From Mesostigma viride (lineage: Eukaryota > Streptophyta > Mesostigmatophyceae > Mesostigmatales > Mesostigmataceae): a stretch of DNA of 64,000 nt. Every line of letters begins with the position of its first letter. The first letter of the stretch is position 1. Below the pieces are notes generated by a model. The model saw only the letters and a program-made list of their open reading frames with translations. It was not told the origin of the DNA and made no database searches. Made by a program: the position numbers and the translations under genes. The DNA is taken from positions 2,712,733 through 2,776,732 of the forward strand of contig RPFO01000027.1 of NCBI GenBank assembly GCA_009746045.1, read 5' to 3'. This document shows positions 1 through 24,237 of the stretch, one piece after another.

Positions 1-155
1 TCCATCCATCCATCCATCCATCCATCCATCCATCCATCCATCCATCCATCCATCCATCCATCCATCCATCCATCCATCCATCCATAGGGGTTAATACTCC
101 GTGGACCCCCAACGGGAGCACGGATTTTATTAATTAATTCATTAATACGTAAGTG
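1..155 (+). mobile_element. LINE 3' end with TCCA repeat
   Basis: A (TCCA)n tract covers 1-84. It is followed by a 3'-end signature containing CCCCAACGGGAGCA and then TTAAT-type repeats. The same order (CATC-type repeat, GGGTTA, CCAACGGGAG stem-loop, TTAAT repeats) ends the LINE copy at 27323-28137 and, on the other strand, the copies near 35041-35540. This is therefore the 3' tail of a LINE whose body lies left of the window. Confidence 0.7.
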
Positions 156-595
156 TCATTTCCTGCTATTTGTTGCCTTCGAGATTCCTGCGACAGGCGT
201 GCGTCCTATAAGCGTGTTCTCGCTCGAACACTTTCTTTTTTCTTTCGTCCTGTGGTTACAGACTTCCGTTGAGTGTTTCATGATTGCACATTTATGCCGG
301 TGCCGTCGTGACTGCTGTTTAGCGCAAGATTCAAGTGTGCTTGCAGTCATCCTGAAAACCAACCTGTGAAGCACCTGGTGGCCGCCTCTTCTGTGCAGTA
401 AACATGTATGCCAACACGTTTGTTGCTTTCTGATCTGACGACAATGCATGCCAAGGGCATACACAAGGTGGCTACTTGTGCAGACACGTATTCTCACAAC
501 CGTATACCGGTGTATTGGCCAAGGGGGACACCAGTTGGCCACAGCAAAGTGGCATCGGTCGATATTCCCGCTGGATCACCCCTTGCCGCGCCGCT

Positions 596-1339
596 CCTCA
601 GTCTGGACCTCTTACACCTGAACACTTGCACCCAAACGCACTGCGCTCTCTTCTTCCCGCCTCATTGTCCAAACAACATAAACGCTACCCTTCCCCCCTG
701 CCCAGGCTGCGTTCTGTCGAGCCTGTGGCCCTGAACACCCGCACAAAGCCATGCCCTCGTCTGACTCTACACTACAGAGGGGTCGCTTTTCCCAGTTCTA
801 GCATGTTTGCCACGCATGCCCTTTTCTTTCCATGTGTCTCGTGCCCCAGGCTGCTGTCTCTCGACCACCAAGACCTGAACACCTGATTGCGCATGCAAAC
901 ACAACACTCCCCCTTCTTCCCCCCCTATTTTTCGGAACGAGCAGTACTCCCCCTCCCCCCCTGCCCCTTGCCCCAGCCTGCTGTCTCTCGACTCCATGAA
1001 CCTGAACCTTTGCATGCAGCCACATCCTCTTCCAAGTCACAGATCTCAGTCCCCTGTCACACCCACCCCACGCCAGGCTGTAGCATCTGGACCCAAGAAC
1101 TTAAACACATGCCCACATAGTTGAAACTCAGGTGCCCTTTAGCTCACATTATGCTTGCCACGTCCCTTCTCCTCCCCCCCTGTCTCCTCCCCCCAGTCCC
1201 CCCTCTGCCTCTGGACCCCATGAACCTGAACATTTGCACACACACACACACACAGTAACTACGTCCCCTTCTCCCCCCCCCTAATGGTCAAACAATCGTT
1301 ACTCCCCTCCCCCCCCGATCATCCACCCCACAACGTCAG
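596..1339 (+). repeat. Degenerate array of CNNM exon-start copies
   Basis: At least six decayed copies of the next exon's start precede it at about 596, 701, 844, 971, 1071 and 1191. The real exon begins at 1340. Each copy has a pyrimidine tract, CAG, then a version of CTGCTGTCTCTGGAC..CATGAACCTGAAC. Spacing is about 95-145 bp. Only the last copy continues into a conserved protein sequence. Confidence 0.75.
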
Positions 1340-7690
<6,351 letters not shown>

Positions 7691-9392
7691 GTCAGGAGCA
7701 GCATGGAGGCTGGTTGACCAGTGCATGTGTGGGATTTTTTCCGGCGAAGGCCGCAACATGCTTAGAGCTCTGTTGTCCACTAGCGGGAGCTGCGAGTGAA
7801 TGGGAGTTGAGTCACGTTTCCCCGTCGGTTTGGTCGGGTCCAGCGGTTTGGTATTTCATCCACATAGTCTGACATATCAAGGAGAAAACGAGCGCAGGCC
7901 AGAAATCGGGAGAATCTGGGGGCATGAACGCTTGGGCAACAGGGAAATTGTCACAGTCGGGCCACTTTTTTTTGGGCAGCCTTCTGATCTCGGGTCCCTG
8001 TCTGTCAAAGTTGTGGTTTGCGCCAAGCTGAGTCCTGCCTGTAGTTCCTAATAATATAACACTAGCATTCCTAATAATATAACACTAGCGTTCAGGCATT
8101 CATTCGCACGCCTCTGTTGGGAGAGTCGCGGGGTACACCAACTTTTGAGTAGGTCCCTTTCATCCCTGTTTGATGCACAGCAAGAAGGGGGCATGGGACC
8201 CACCCCTTCTCTCATTGCCTTGAAAGGCAAGCCACAGGTTCACTCACTGGCAGAGGATAGCAACTACTGTGGGTGCAATAAAGCTTCAACATGTAGCAAA
8301 AGCATAGCAGATGCAGTACCTACTAGCATGATTTGACGTTGAGACAAATTATAAATGTTTGCTGGGAAAAATTTTATTAAAGACGTGAATGATCATTTAC
8401 TACTGTAGTATTTACATGTAACCGCGTCATGTGAGTACAAGTCCTCAGGGAAATAAGTATGGGATGTCCCCGGGCGTGAGCCCCCCCCGTCTAGGGTAGC
8501 ACATGTCCATGCCGAGCCTATGACGGAAACGATCGATCGTCAACAACCAGCTGTGGACGCCCCCCACGGGCTAGACTAGCCATATAAGTAGTCGTCACAC
8601 CCATGCCTGGGTGGTGCAACCTGGATCACGCTTCTAACCATTGTGCCAAACCAATGCAGGGTAGAACGTAGTCATGCATGCTCATAGCCTAACCAGCAGC
8701 CAATGATACCCGCCAGGCTAGCTGTGTGCCTCGCCTAGCACTGCCTGTTTGCTCACGTCAATATAGTAAGGAGGAGGGCCAGCGGGCCCCATGGTCGGCG
8801 CGGACCTGGACGTCATATTGGCGTCAGCGCTTGTCGGCGGCGCTGACTCGGGCCATGGCTGACATCATGCTCCGCCATATACGCTGGCTGATTTTGCGGT
8901 GCAGCAGGTATTAGGTTCCTCCCGTTAGGAGTTTCCATTGGTCTTATCGTAGTATAGAGCTTTGACATGGCTCTGTATATAGGCTTATTGCTGGGCGTTT
9001 GCTTTGGTTTGAGTGATTTCACTCTGCTGTAAGTAATTATATTTTTAATCAATTGACATAGTAATGCAGTTCTCACATGGGTCATATTGCACCTACAGGG
9101 GATGCCGGATCGTTTCGACGCCGGTCCCATTGTGCACCCTGTGGCATGCCTGTGGCATGAGGGAAGGCGGGGGGGCTCTGGGCCCCTGCCCGCTGTGCAC
9201 ACTCAGGGAATAAAAGCACTCTGTTGCTCCGTGACTCCCTAACGGGAGCACGTGTCAAATTAACTATGATGGAAAGTCCAGCGGCGACCTTGCCGCGCGC
9301 GGCCTGGGGCACTGATGCCACGTTAGGGCAAAGCGCCCGGGTTGTGCGAGCTTGGTGCCAGCTTGTCTCAAGCTGGACTAGACAACCTAGGA
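7691..9392. other. Intergenic, with LINE scraps
   Basis: No host gene recognised. At about 7876-7915 lies one copy of the dispersed GGCCAGAAATCGGGAGAAT motif. At 8800-8915 (+) a short reading frame (SYWRQRLSAALTRAMAD) resembles one on the minus strand at about 28290-28370, so both are probably LINE fragments. At 9215-9260 there is a LINE 3'-end-like signature (GACTCCCTAACGGGAGCACG). Confidence 0.5.
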
Positions 9393-9864
9393 GACAACCA
9401 GGGCAGGCCAGAAATCGGGAGAATCCGGACCATGGTAGCTCAAGCCTGGCGTTATCTTTTCCGCGTTTTGAGTTGTTCAGGATGATGAATATGAATGGAG
9501 ATGGACATGTGTAGCCTTGTGAATTGACATTATGGCTGGCTTACGTGTAGAGCGACTAGATGACCTAGGTGGTGGGGCCGGAAACAACTTGCTTGATCAG
9601 GGCGTATGTTTCGAGCCGAACTGGCCGGGAGTGTCTAGTGGTGAGCACCATTGCTGCGATCGCTCTCCCACCATTTACGTGGAAATATGCCGCAAATGGA
9701 AAACCACTGAAAAGGTCTAGCTAGTCAGTCATTACGTTAGCTATGCCATGAATCCAAACGTCCAACAACTACACATGGTGAAAAGACAAAAATCCGGAGG
9801 ACATCACTTTCAAATGTGCGGCGTGAACCACAAGCCCACGTACATGCCAGAAAACATCATGTTA
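9393..9864 (+). mobile_element. LINE fragment (repeat family R1)
   Basis: This segment recurs at 29121-29507 (+), 24238-24455 (-) and partly at 28468-28635 (+). It starts with the GACAACCAG..GCAGGCCAGAAATCGGGAGA motif and includes ATGGCTGGCTTACGTGTAGA. On the minus strand at 24238-25019 the same segment directly follows an ORF1-like protein, which suggests it is the region between ORF1 and ORF2 of a LINE. Confidence 0.65.
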
Positions 9865-10720
9865 CTTGTTGTATGAGGGGGGACATCCGGCCCCCCTAAA
9901 ATCGCACAAGAGCGCGCTCCCTCGTCTGGCCTACCGCGCCGCCCGGCGCCAGCCAAAGTGAAAAATGGCCGAGTGCGCTCTGTCAGCCAAATGGCTGTGC
10001 CGGATAAAAAACGGCAACTTTGGGAGTGTGCTACGAGCTACGTTGGTTGTACGACACGTGGCACTTTTTATAACATCTCTTATAGTAGAAGCTCTTAGTT
10101 GTTGTCGTTGTTGTGTCCCACGCCGCAGTCAGCAGAAGCTTTTAGTAAGCGATAATATTAGCATAGGCTCCAAGTAGGAGCAGTTCAATGATGATTCAAC
10201 ATGTTGTACTGCAGTGCTCCGGCTTCAGGCTGGTTGTTGGTGCAATGGTGGTTTGCAACTTACAAGAACGTCAAGCCGGCGGAAAATTCGATGCCTGACG
10301 CCAGGTCCGGTGTCAGAATCAACAACAACAACCTGACGCCTGCCTGAAAGTTGATACGTCTTCCTAGAATCAACCAATACTTGGTAAGTTCTCAGCGTAA
10401 GTTGTAAGTACAGCAGGACCAAAGCGGACTCCTACACTTAAAATCAAATGCCGGACCGAGCTAGCGGGATCACCAAAGCGCACTCCTTTTTCTAGGGCCG
10501 GACCGGCGGGAAGAGTGCACTCCTGAAACTTTTCCTTCGCGCCGCCCTAAAAATTTCGACCGGAGTGCAATCCCGGAATTTGGCGACGGTCGCCAAAACA
10601 ATTTCTGCCGCCGGACACATGTTTCCCCGTTTTGGGTGCTCGCTCCACGTCCCGAGGTGCCATGCCGGACCAAGGACGGAGTGTGCTGTTTTGGCTGGAT
10701 GTCCCCCCTCCTCTTGTTGT
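9865..10720. mobile_element. hAT-like MITE with 8-bp target duplication
   Basis: The element spans 9873-10712. Its termini are inverted: ATGAGGGGGGACATCCGGCC on the left, and the right end read inward is AGGAGGGGGGACATCCAGCC (18 of 20 match). It is flanked by perfect 8-bp repeats CTTGTTGT at 9865-9872 and 10713-10720. An 8-bp duplication is typical of the hAT superfamily. No transposase is visible in its 840 bp, so it is non-autonomous. It sits at the end of an R1 LINE fragment. Confidence 0.75.
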
Positions 10721-11648
10721 GCAATGTGCGCCCTGTAACTCGGTCTTAGATCAACATATATACTAAAATTTGTAAAACGCAGCCCTGGCACAAATTTAGC
10801 TAACACTCTTTCGAACGGCTTTCGGCTCCAGCCACTCAGCGGCGCTACTTACAGTCCGCTTGACGAATGAGCTGCGCGAAATTTCGTTGCGACCAATCAC
10901 GAAAAGGTCAAACCACGGCGTCCATATTATCACGGTTTTTGGGCGTTACATCCAGATGAGCCATTTGGCAGAGGTCCGTATGCCCAGATGGCTCCTACTA
11001 GAAAACTCTGCGATTTCCTGTGTTCGCGAGCTCCAGATATAACCGTCGCAAACTTTTGGGCTGTTGGACCAAACTTTCTGTTGGCGAAATCCCGTTACAA
11101 ACGCGCAGGAAGCTCACACGTGGATTTTCCTCTGCTCCACCGCCTGTAAGCGATTTTTCCCTGCTGTCTGCGGGTTTGGCGAGGTCACTCATCCCCGCGC
11201 GCATCGCGCTCCCGTCGCAGGGGTAGCAGTCAATCTGGAGCTTGAACTCCGCAAGTAGTTCGCGAGCTCCGTCCACTGCGCGGTTGCGCAGTTTGTCCCT
11301 TTTAATAAGCAATGTACATATTGTGCAACTTCTGATAAGACTGTTTACGTAGACTTCAGGCGCCAAGGCACACCTCATCATACGCGTAATCGTGACGTAC
11401 CGGGTTCGTACCTTCAGAGGCCTTCTCCCGTTTCGGATTTTTTTCTTTCACCCTTTTGCCAAACTCCGTGAATCTTGTGGTCGAAACTCTAAAGCTAGCG
11501 CGCGCTCCTTGGCGGGACTAGTGCCACTTGGCACTCGACGGAGGTACGTGGTGACTCACATCTCCCTAGCCGGGGCTCCCTGGCCGGGGACCGGCCACGA
11601 AAAGAACAAGCTCTAATGTCGCGGGCGAAGCCCGCAAAACTTGTAATT
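10721..11648. other. Unassigned repeat-like region
   Basis: No gene recognised. A small hairpin GCGGGCGAAGCCCGC lies at 11621-11635. See the findings for a tentative Helitron reading. Confidence 0.4.
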
Positions 11649-11945
11649 ATCTAAGACCATTAATTAGCTCTATCTATCCCATCCCACTCAACTGTACTGA
11701 GGACTTATGCTCACGTAACACTGTTACGTCTGAATTAATTAACTAGAATTAATTAATAAATCAATCATGTTATTGTAGCGACGCGATGGTGTGGGCAATG
11801 AATCCAGTGCCACGCTCGGAACGGCCGCAAAGGAGATCTGGCATCACAGGGTTCAGATGCGCGGAGATACTACGCGATCCAGCCAGTCCACGACCTGTTT
11901 GTAGATCTTGTGCCAACTAGCTAGGGGCAGCACCGAACAAATGTG
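11649..11945. repeat. Interspersed repeat R3, copy 1
   Basis: Positions about 11767-11940 match 29568-29755 closely, both containing GGAGATCTGGCATCACAGGG and CCACGACCTGTTTGTAGA. Positions about 11655-11730 match 13785-13872 (GAGGACTTATGCTCACGTAA). This is probably a transposon piece of unknown class. Confidence 0.6.
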
Positions 11946-12585
11946 GATGACGTTGCAAAATACACCGGACTTGACGGAGCATAATGTCTCGATCGGTCAT
12001 AGTCTTTGACCAACAAACGATGCAAGAGTTCAACAAAAGTCGTGATGAAATCGACACGCCTGAGAACAAAGACGGGAAAAACGATGGAACTGACTAAGAA
12101 CAACACCATATTTCACTGTGTGGGAAAGGAGACTGTGTATATTATCGGGGTAGCGAATAAAAGGAATCTGCTGGTATTTAGGATCCTTGCGCTTATCATA
12201 GACCGTACAGCAGCCCTTCTTCTTATGGGCAATATGGCTTTTTATGGGTAATGTTAAGATCGAGGTAATTGCGACAAGTATCCTCTTATCAGTGTGAGGG
12301 ACGCTTGCGGGTAGATGCCAGGCAGACCAGCTGTGGTATACAAATGGGTTGCGAAATCAGGGTTGTCGAATTTGCATTGACATCATGGCAATGTATCGAC
12401 ATTTGTGCCGATAAAACACCCGCCGATGAGAACATCATCATTTGAGGCAATGAGATTCAGTCAGTCCATGAATGCAAGCTGCCAGATCGAGTACTGCCAC
12501 TCGGCCGGCATCGCCTCATTGTCCTGTTCAGCTTCTTCCAGCTAACTGTACGCGACCTCATCGCTAAGCTCCGCAAGTTACCGGC

Positions 12586-13670
12586 AGCTAACCCAGCCTG
12601 CATGCGCAGCCGGCAGCCAAACTATCGGCTTCCTCCCTCTGCAAGGATGACATGATCCGAGCAGTGTTGGAGGAGCACGTGACCTGGCCGCTGGCCAAGA
12701 AGATGACATTGATGACCACGGGCGCGCTGAACACGGCCGGGCGGCCAAGGTCTACAATACGGAAACTAATAAGGTCGCCCACATTATTATGCAAGCTTCA
12801 ACCTCAGCTCACGGCGCTGCAGACTGCGGCGCAGGCCTCTGATGCGCATGCTGCCCTCCTCTCCCGCCTCAACCACTGAGGTGGAGGGCAAGTGCGGCGT
12901 GCTCATGAAGAAGCTTGAAGCCATCACCGCCCACACCGAGGTCCTGCCCGCAGGCCACACAGGTCCCAAAGATAGCGGCGCAGACGGCGCCACCACCGCA
13001 TCCTAGCCTCCCCGGCAGGACGGTGGCGACCTCCCGCCCCTCTCCTATACGGACATGCTGCGGTCAGCAACCGCCTCAACCACTGCATGACGCCATCGCC
13101 ACGAAACTCCAAGAGCTGCATGGAGGACCACCGCCAGGCCGAACAAAGCTAGGAGGCCACCGATCGCGGCCGCCGCGAGTGCCAAGTGGTGCTGCATCGT
13201 TTCCCCCAGAAGCCAAGGGAGACGGCAACCACCCTTGCCGACGAGCTCAAGGACCAGCTTCTTACCCTCATGGGCCTGGTAGGTGTCAAGGTAGAACTGC
13301 ATCGCGGGCACCACCGCCTTCCCCACTCACGGGACAAGGCGGCTCCCCCACTACGTTTCACGAGGGTGACCCCATTCTATGGGGTCAACTTGCTTGGGCG
13401 TAGCCCCAGTCCTGCTCACCTTCCCCCTCCCCTGAGGACTAGCGGCGGTTCCTTTCTCGTCGCACGAGTGCAGGTTGCACGACCTCACCTGGGCGCTGGA
13501 CGACGACCTGACCCCCGCTCATCAGCACTGGCAGCCTGTGGCCGAAATACCTACGCCACAAGCAAGATCCCCAGAAGCCCAAGGTGTACTGGCGGGGCGG
13601 GGACCTGATGATCAACCACAAGATGTGGACGCCCCCTGTGGGCGAGAATATAGCCCTTGCTTGTAATCAT
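12586..13670 (+). pseudogene. Degenerate LINE ORF1-like sequence
   Basis: Frames here contain LVGVKVELHRGHHRLPHSRDKA-like text and, after frameshifts, text equivalent to DDLTPA, LWPKYLRHKQDP and VYWRGGDL. The ORF1-like protein at 24464-25019 (-) has the parallel series LTAHRLPHARGKA, VDDHLTLAQQQRRRELWPTY and GQPVYWKGAAIYVG. Several frameshifts are needed, so this is a dead copy. Confidence 0.6.
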
Positions 13671-14641
13671 TGGTAGTCACTGCCGCCATGGCAGCCATGC
13701 CTAGAATGTTTGCCTAGCCTTCAATGCCACTCACACTGATTCGGGCCGTGGTGCCCACAACTGAACCGTGCAGCTAGCAGGTCTTAGATAGCTAGCTCCA
13801 TCCATCCCATCCCATCCCATCCCACTCCGTCCGCGACTATACAGAGGACTTATGCTCACGTAACGCTGTTACTGTGATGATTAATAATTCATGCCGGCTG
13901 CCGCAATCGGTGGCCGGCGATCGGCAACCGGCTACTGACCCGCCGACGGATGACTGAAGCCCACCCAGCAGGGCATTTTGTCCTCACATGGCAGGCCCGT
14001 CCGTGCTTGGCCATAAACGTAGGGAACGCTCCCCCCCAGATAGTTCCGGGATGTATGCACAAGAAAGGGTAGCCGGCTCCGGCGGTTAGCATACCCGGCC
14101 GGGCGGGCGGGCACCGGGCAGGCGGCACGGCGCAGGAGCGGAAAAGTGGAATCCACGGTCCTATCCGTAGTACCCGTCAAGCTACTACAGTACGACGAAT
14201 ATGGCGTGGGACACAACAACAACAACAACAGTACGACGAATATGGGAAGTTTTGACGCCGTACAGTAGTTTAGTAGAAGATGTTGATGTCCGACCCCATA
14301 ATTATTTTCGTTCGTTCAACTAGGACAGTAGGGAGCGAGAGCGTACGCCCTGGGTCCCTTCTCGCGCTTGGTTTTATGAAGCTTGATTGGCTTTGTCACG
14401 ACAAGACGCGCGACGGAAAGAAATTGTCTTCATCACGTACAGCATGCAACCCCTCGGTCGACAGCAGTGTCAAGGTTGCTTTCAGTTCTAGCAGTTGTTT
14501 GCGGGTAAATCGTCCGTTGTTGTTCGCTGCTGTTGACTTGTTGGCGCTCTGTGCACAATTTGGCGTGAATCACACGATTTTTGTTATAGAGATAAGCGGG
14601 AAAGAGGGCAGTGGCCAGTTTGTAATTTCCCGCTAGCGAAG
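13671..14641. other. Upstream region of the proteasome gene
   Basis: 13785-13890 repeats part of R3. Two copies of GTACGACGAATATGG lie at about 14190 and 14231, around an ACA triplet run. No promoter element can be named with confidence. Confidence 0.4.
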
Positions 14642-20878
<6,237 letters not shown>

Positions 20879-20889
<11 letters not shown>

Positions 20890-21050
20890 GGGGGCGAGGT
20901 GGTAGATCGACGAGGGCTGGACTAAGGGGGCGAGATGGTAGATCGACGAGGGCTGGACTAAGGGGGCGAGGTGGTAGATCGTCGAGGGGTCAAAGGGAGA
21001 GGCATGCTGCGCCTCGACTAGGGGGGCGGAGAGGAGGTGCTGCCGTTCGA
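20879..21050 (+). repeat. Tandem copies of the proteasome stop region
   Basis: The last codons and stop (GGCTGGACTAAGGGGGCGAG plus GTGGTAGATCGACGAG) are repeated with a period of 36 bp at 20879, 20915 and 20951. More decayed versions follow. Translation ends in the first copy at 20889. Confidence 0.9.
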
Positions 21051-23139
21051 CTAGAGTGGGGCAATGGGGTGGAAGCAGGTCTTGTGGCTGGGCTAGAGAG
21101 GGGAAGGAGGCAAGGGAATGGTGATGGGCCGATGAACCCGTCGCGGCGTGACGAGAAAACGGGAGGGAGCGGGTTAAATGGAGGGCAACTGCGACTGGCT
21201 GGGCTGGGCGGCCATGTGCGGGGATGGATGCCTGACGACGCGTGTCAAGCCAGTATAAGCTCTGGCTCCGAGGATGGGAGGAGGTGGACTGGGTGCGCGC
21301 CGTGTGCCGCGCAGAGACCCGGCGCACCAGCTTGTGTCCGCTGGGACGAGGAGTGCGATGTCCCGGACTGTCAGCATTATGTCCCGGACATATCCCTTGT
21401 GGTCCGTTGGCGGTGGCTGGGTCCATCGAGCCATGGGTCCCACGAGAAGGGAGCGATGGGGTAGCTGCGATATGGTTGGCCGGAGTGCAATGCGCCGATG
21501 CGTAGCGCGATGCTACCTCGGTTGTGCTTGCAGACATCAGATGCAGGCACCTGTCCAGTTTGCGGCAGTCGATGTTGTGGCGACGTGCAAGCCAGTACCT
21601 TTGCGCAGAGGCTTGTTGAAAGGGTGTGATGGCTCGTGGTTGTTGCAATTGTGGCACTGTCGTTGTCAGGAACCCTACGGCACCGCAGGCGGTTGGATGC
21701 GGACTCAGTCGTGTGCCAGCTACGTTAGGGAGCGCAAAGCTGGGTGTGGAGGGTTGACCATTAGAAGAGTGCTCTTGAGCATGGCAAGTTTTCTGAGATT
21801 CACACCAGCTGTGATTGACACCAGCAACGGCCAACGCGGAAGGGCAGTCCATTTTTTTTGGTCTTGACGTGCGTGGCGTCTCTTCTGGAAGATGAAGGAT
21901 CACATCGCTCTTGCCTGTGGTACATAGGATGACACGTGGTGTGCGGAGCTTCTTGCAGCAGCTTGGGGCACCTCCTTCCCACTGACCAATGTGTGGGATG
22001 TAGTGGCAGGCTGCAGCGCATGTTGGCCATAGCGTGAGGTTGGTGGCCAAAGCATGTTTTCCTACGGTCTTGTAGCACTTTGCAAGTAGGTCTCAGTGCA
22101 GGCTCTTGTGCGTATCCGTCAAGTGCTTGTTGTGACGAGACTTCATTCTCAAGCTTGGAAATTCTCCTCCTGCGACACACAGCTCATTCGACGCCACTTT
22201 GTACGTGGCTGTCTGTGGCAATGCCACCCGGGTTGTATGCAAAGTTGTCCTGTAATTTAGGAAGCATGTATATGATGATACTACTATATAACAAGTCTAA
22301 TTTAAAACCAGCCATTTGAACGAATTTTGATATCTAGAGGCTTGAATCAAGCTAGCAGTTACTTTTTGAATATAGCCTGAATTGTGATGCTTAGACAGCA
22401 AGTGCAGGATGGACATGGCCGGATGAAGTAACACGGCCGGTGGAATTATGTGGATGAAAAAATGCTGATAACGCAAGCAAATCCCGCGCCAAAGCACTAG
22501 CGGTCAAACCTGACTTCGTGCGCCAAACTATATAAGTGAGACAACTTAGTTCCTATATGTGTTCGTTGAGAGTGATAAATTTTGCAAGTGAGAGGGGCAT
22601 GCAACATAAGGAAATTAAAACCCGAAAAGAAAAACAGTACCCTAAAGACAATAGCATGCGCAAGAACCCCTCAAGCTTCTCATGCGGCTCATCCTGAACC
22701 GCCTGCGCACGGCCCTGGACGGCCATGTCAGAAATTTTCATTTAATTCCTTGGTCGTCAAGACTGATTGAGACAATTGATAGACAGTTTATTCATTGCAT
22801 ATTTAGGTTACGGACTGCCACCGTTTCACCGCCAAAGCCATGGTGCGGTTCCCGGGTGGGGACCATAGCATCCATAGCCACACGGGGCTTGGACGGCAAG
22901 GTAAGTGCAACGTAAGTGTGTCACTTCCTTATCAAGGCACATTGGGGCAGCGGTGCACGTTCTAGAATATTCTGCACAAGTTGCCAGCTGTCGATTATAC
23001 AATTGACGATTAGGAGAACGCCAGATGTCAAGCAACTAACACGGCATACAATGCATCTAGAACTGGATTCAGTCATAAGAAATATCCAACACGGAATATT
23101 CGATCGGCCGAGGATAGTGCCGTCTAGAGCAAGTGTTGT
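21050..23139. other. Intergenic, nothing recognised
   Basis: A minus-strand open frame runs through 20797-22050 without similarity to a family I know. It overlaps the stop-region repeats and the last proteasome exon antisense. At 22841-22902 a short frame ends at a good donor (GGCAAG then gtaagtgc), but no partner exon was found. Confidence 0.4.
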
Positions 23140-23256
23140 TTACATTCCCACCCTTGCAGGAAGTAGCTTAGAATGTATGATAGGCCATATGCCCCTTCTC
23201 TGGGCTATGTGCTACATATACTCCCAACGGAGTTATGTTACAATTCAATGCAATTC
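23140..23256 (-). mobile_element. R2 element 3' end (truncated)
   Basis: On the minus strand this reads as the 3' part of R2: text equivalent to GGGCTATGTGCTACATATAC on the plus strand, then the stem-loop CTCCCAACGGAGT and an AATTC-type repeat tail. Related copies are at 23754-24237, 25149-25436 and 28620-29115. Confidence 0.65.
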
Positions 23257-23519
23257 AATAGTGCCGTCGGCACCTAAGGTACGCAAAGTATTGTGCCGGA
23301 ATCACAACTTCGGCACTACATAACTTTTGCTATACTGCACTATATTCAGTGCTATAAGTTGTGCCGGAAAGCTCACGGCGGGCCCTACCAAGCCTATTTA
23401 ATTATCGGCCAGAAAGGCGGCAGGCAGGTGCGATTGTTAGGGACGCAACCCTAATACCTCCGTTTACAACGTACATGATGGCCAGACACTACAAATGTAA
23501 ACAGGCAGTTGGGCACACA

Positions 23520-23755
23520 GGGTGAAATTCACCTCTGACAGGCCACTCAGCACGGCTTCCGTCCAGGCCGCAACACGTAGGACAGGTGCGCTCTTCGCTA
23601 CTCGCCGCCTTGTGGAAGAACTGCATCGCCTTCAGCCTGGTGAGTCCACTCTGCACCTTGTGCTGGTGGACTCCATCAAAGCCTTCGATTCGGTTTTCTG
23701 GCCTGCGCCAGTTGTGGGACATCCTTGCTCTGTTCCGGATCCCCCGCCCCCTTAA
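23520..23755 (+). pseudogene. LINE reverse transcriptase fragment
   Basis: Frames spell QHGFRPGRNT, then FATRRLVEELHRLQPGESTL and LVLVDSIKAFDSV, matching RT motifs 1-3 of non-LTR retrotransposons. One frameshift separates the first motif from the rest. The fragment stops abruptly at a TTAA-rich R2 tail. Confidence 0.75.
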
Positions 23756-24237
23756 TTAATTAATTAATTAATTAATTAATTAATTAATTAATTAATTAAT
23801 TAGGAACATCACTCCGTTGGCAGTAAATGTAGCACATATCCCTGAGAAGGGGCATATGGCTTTTAATACATTTTAGGCTACTTCATGCAAGGGTGGGAAT
23901 GTAAGCTACCCTTGCTCTAGGTGCACCAGGGCACCTGCACCCTCATGATCTATCACGCTATGCCCAGCTAAGGGGGAGCATGTCATGTGGGGGAAGATCA
24001 TCATGGATATACAAGAGCTAGGGCATGGCTTCTCAGCAGAGAGTGACTCCCTGCATGGGCACTGCATAATTAAATAAAGCTAGGCATCATCTGGAGGGGG
24101 CTCATCATAGGCACACATGTACATGACTAAAAAGGCTAGGCCTCAGCTGGTATAGTAGTGCCTGTAGTAGGCGGGCATGTACAAGGCCACTGTCTAGCTA
24201 TTCTACACTACTGCTGCTGTATTACACACGCCTTGAT
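23754..24237 (-). mobile_element. R2 SINE/truncated-LINE element
   Basis: Starts (plus strand) with about 50 bp of TTAATTAA repeat, then AGGAACATCACTCCGTTGGC and shared blocks such as CTCAGCAGAGAGTGACTCCC. No ORF. Read on the minus strand the TTAAT repeat is a 3' tail, as in other non-LTR elements here. Confidence 0.65.
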
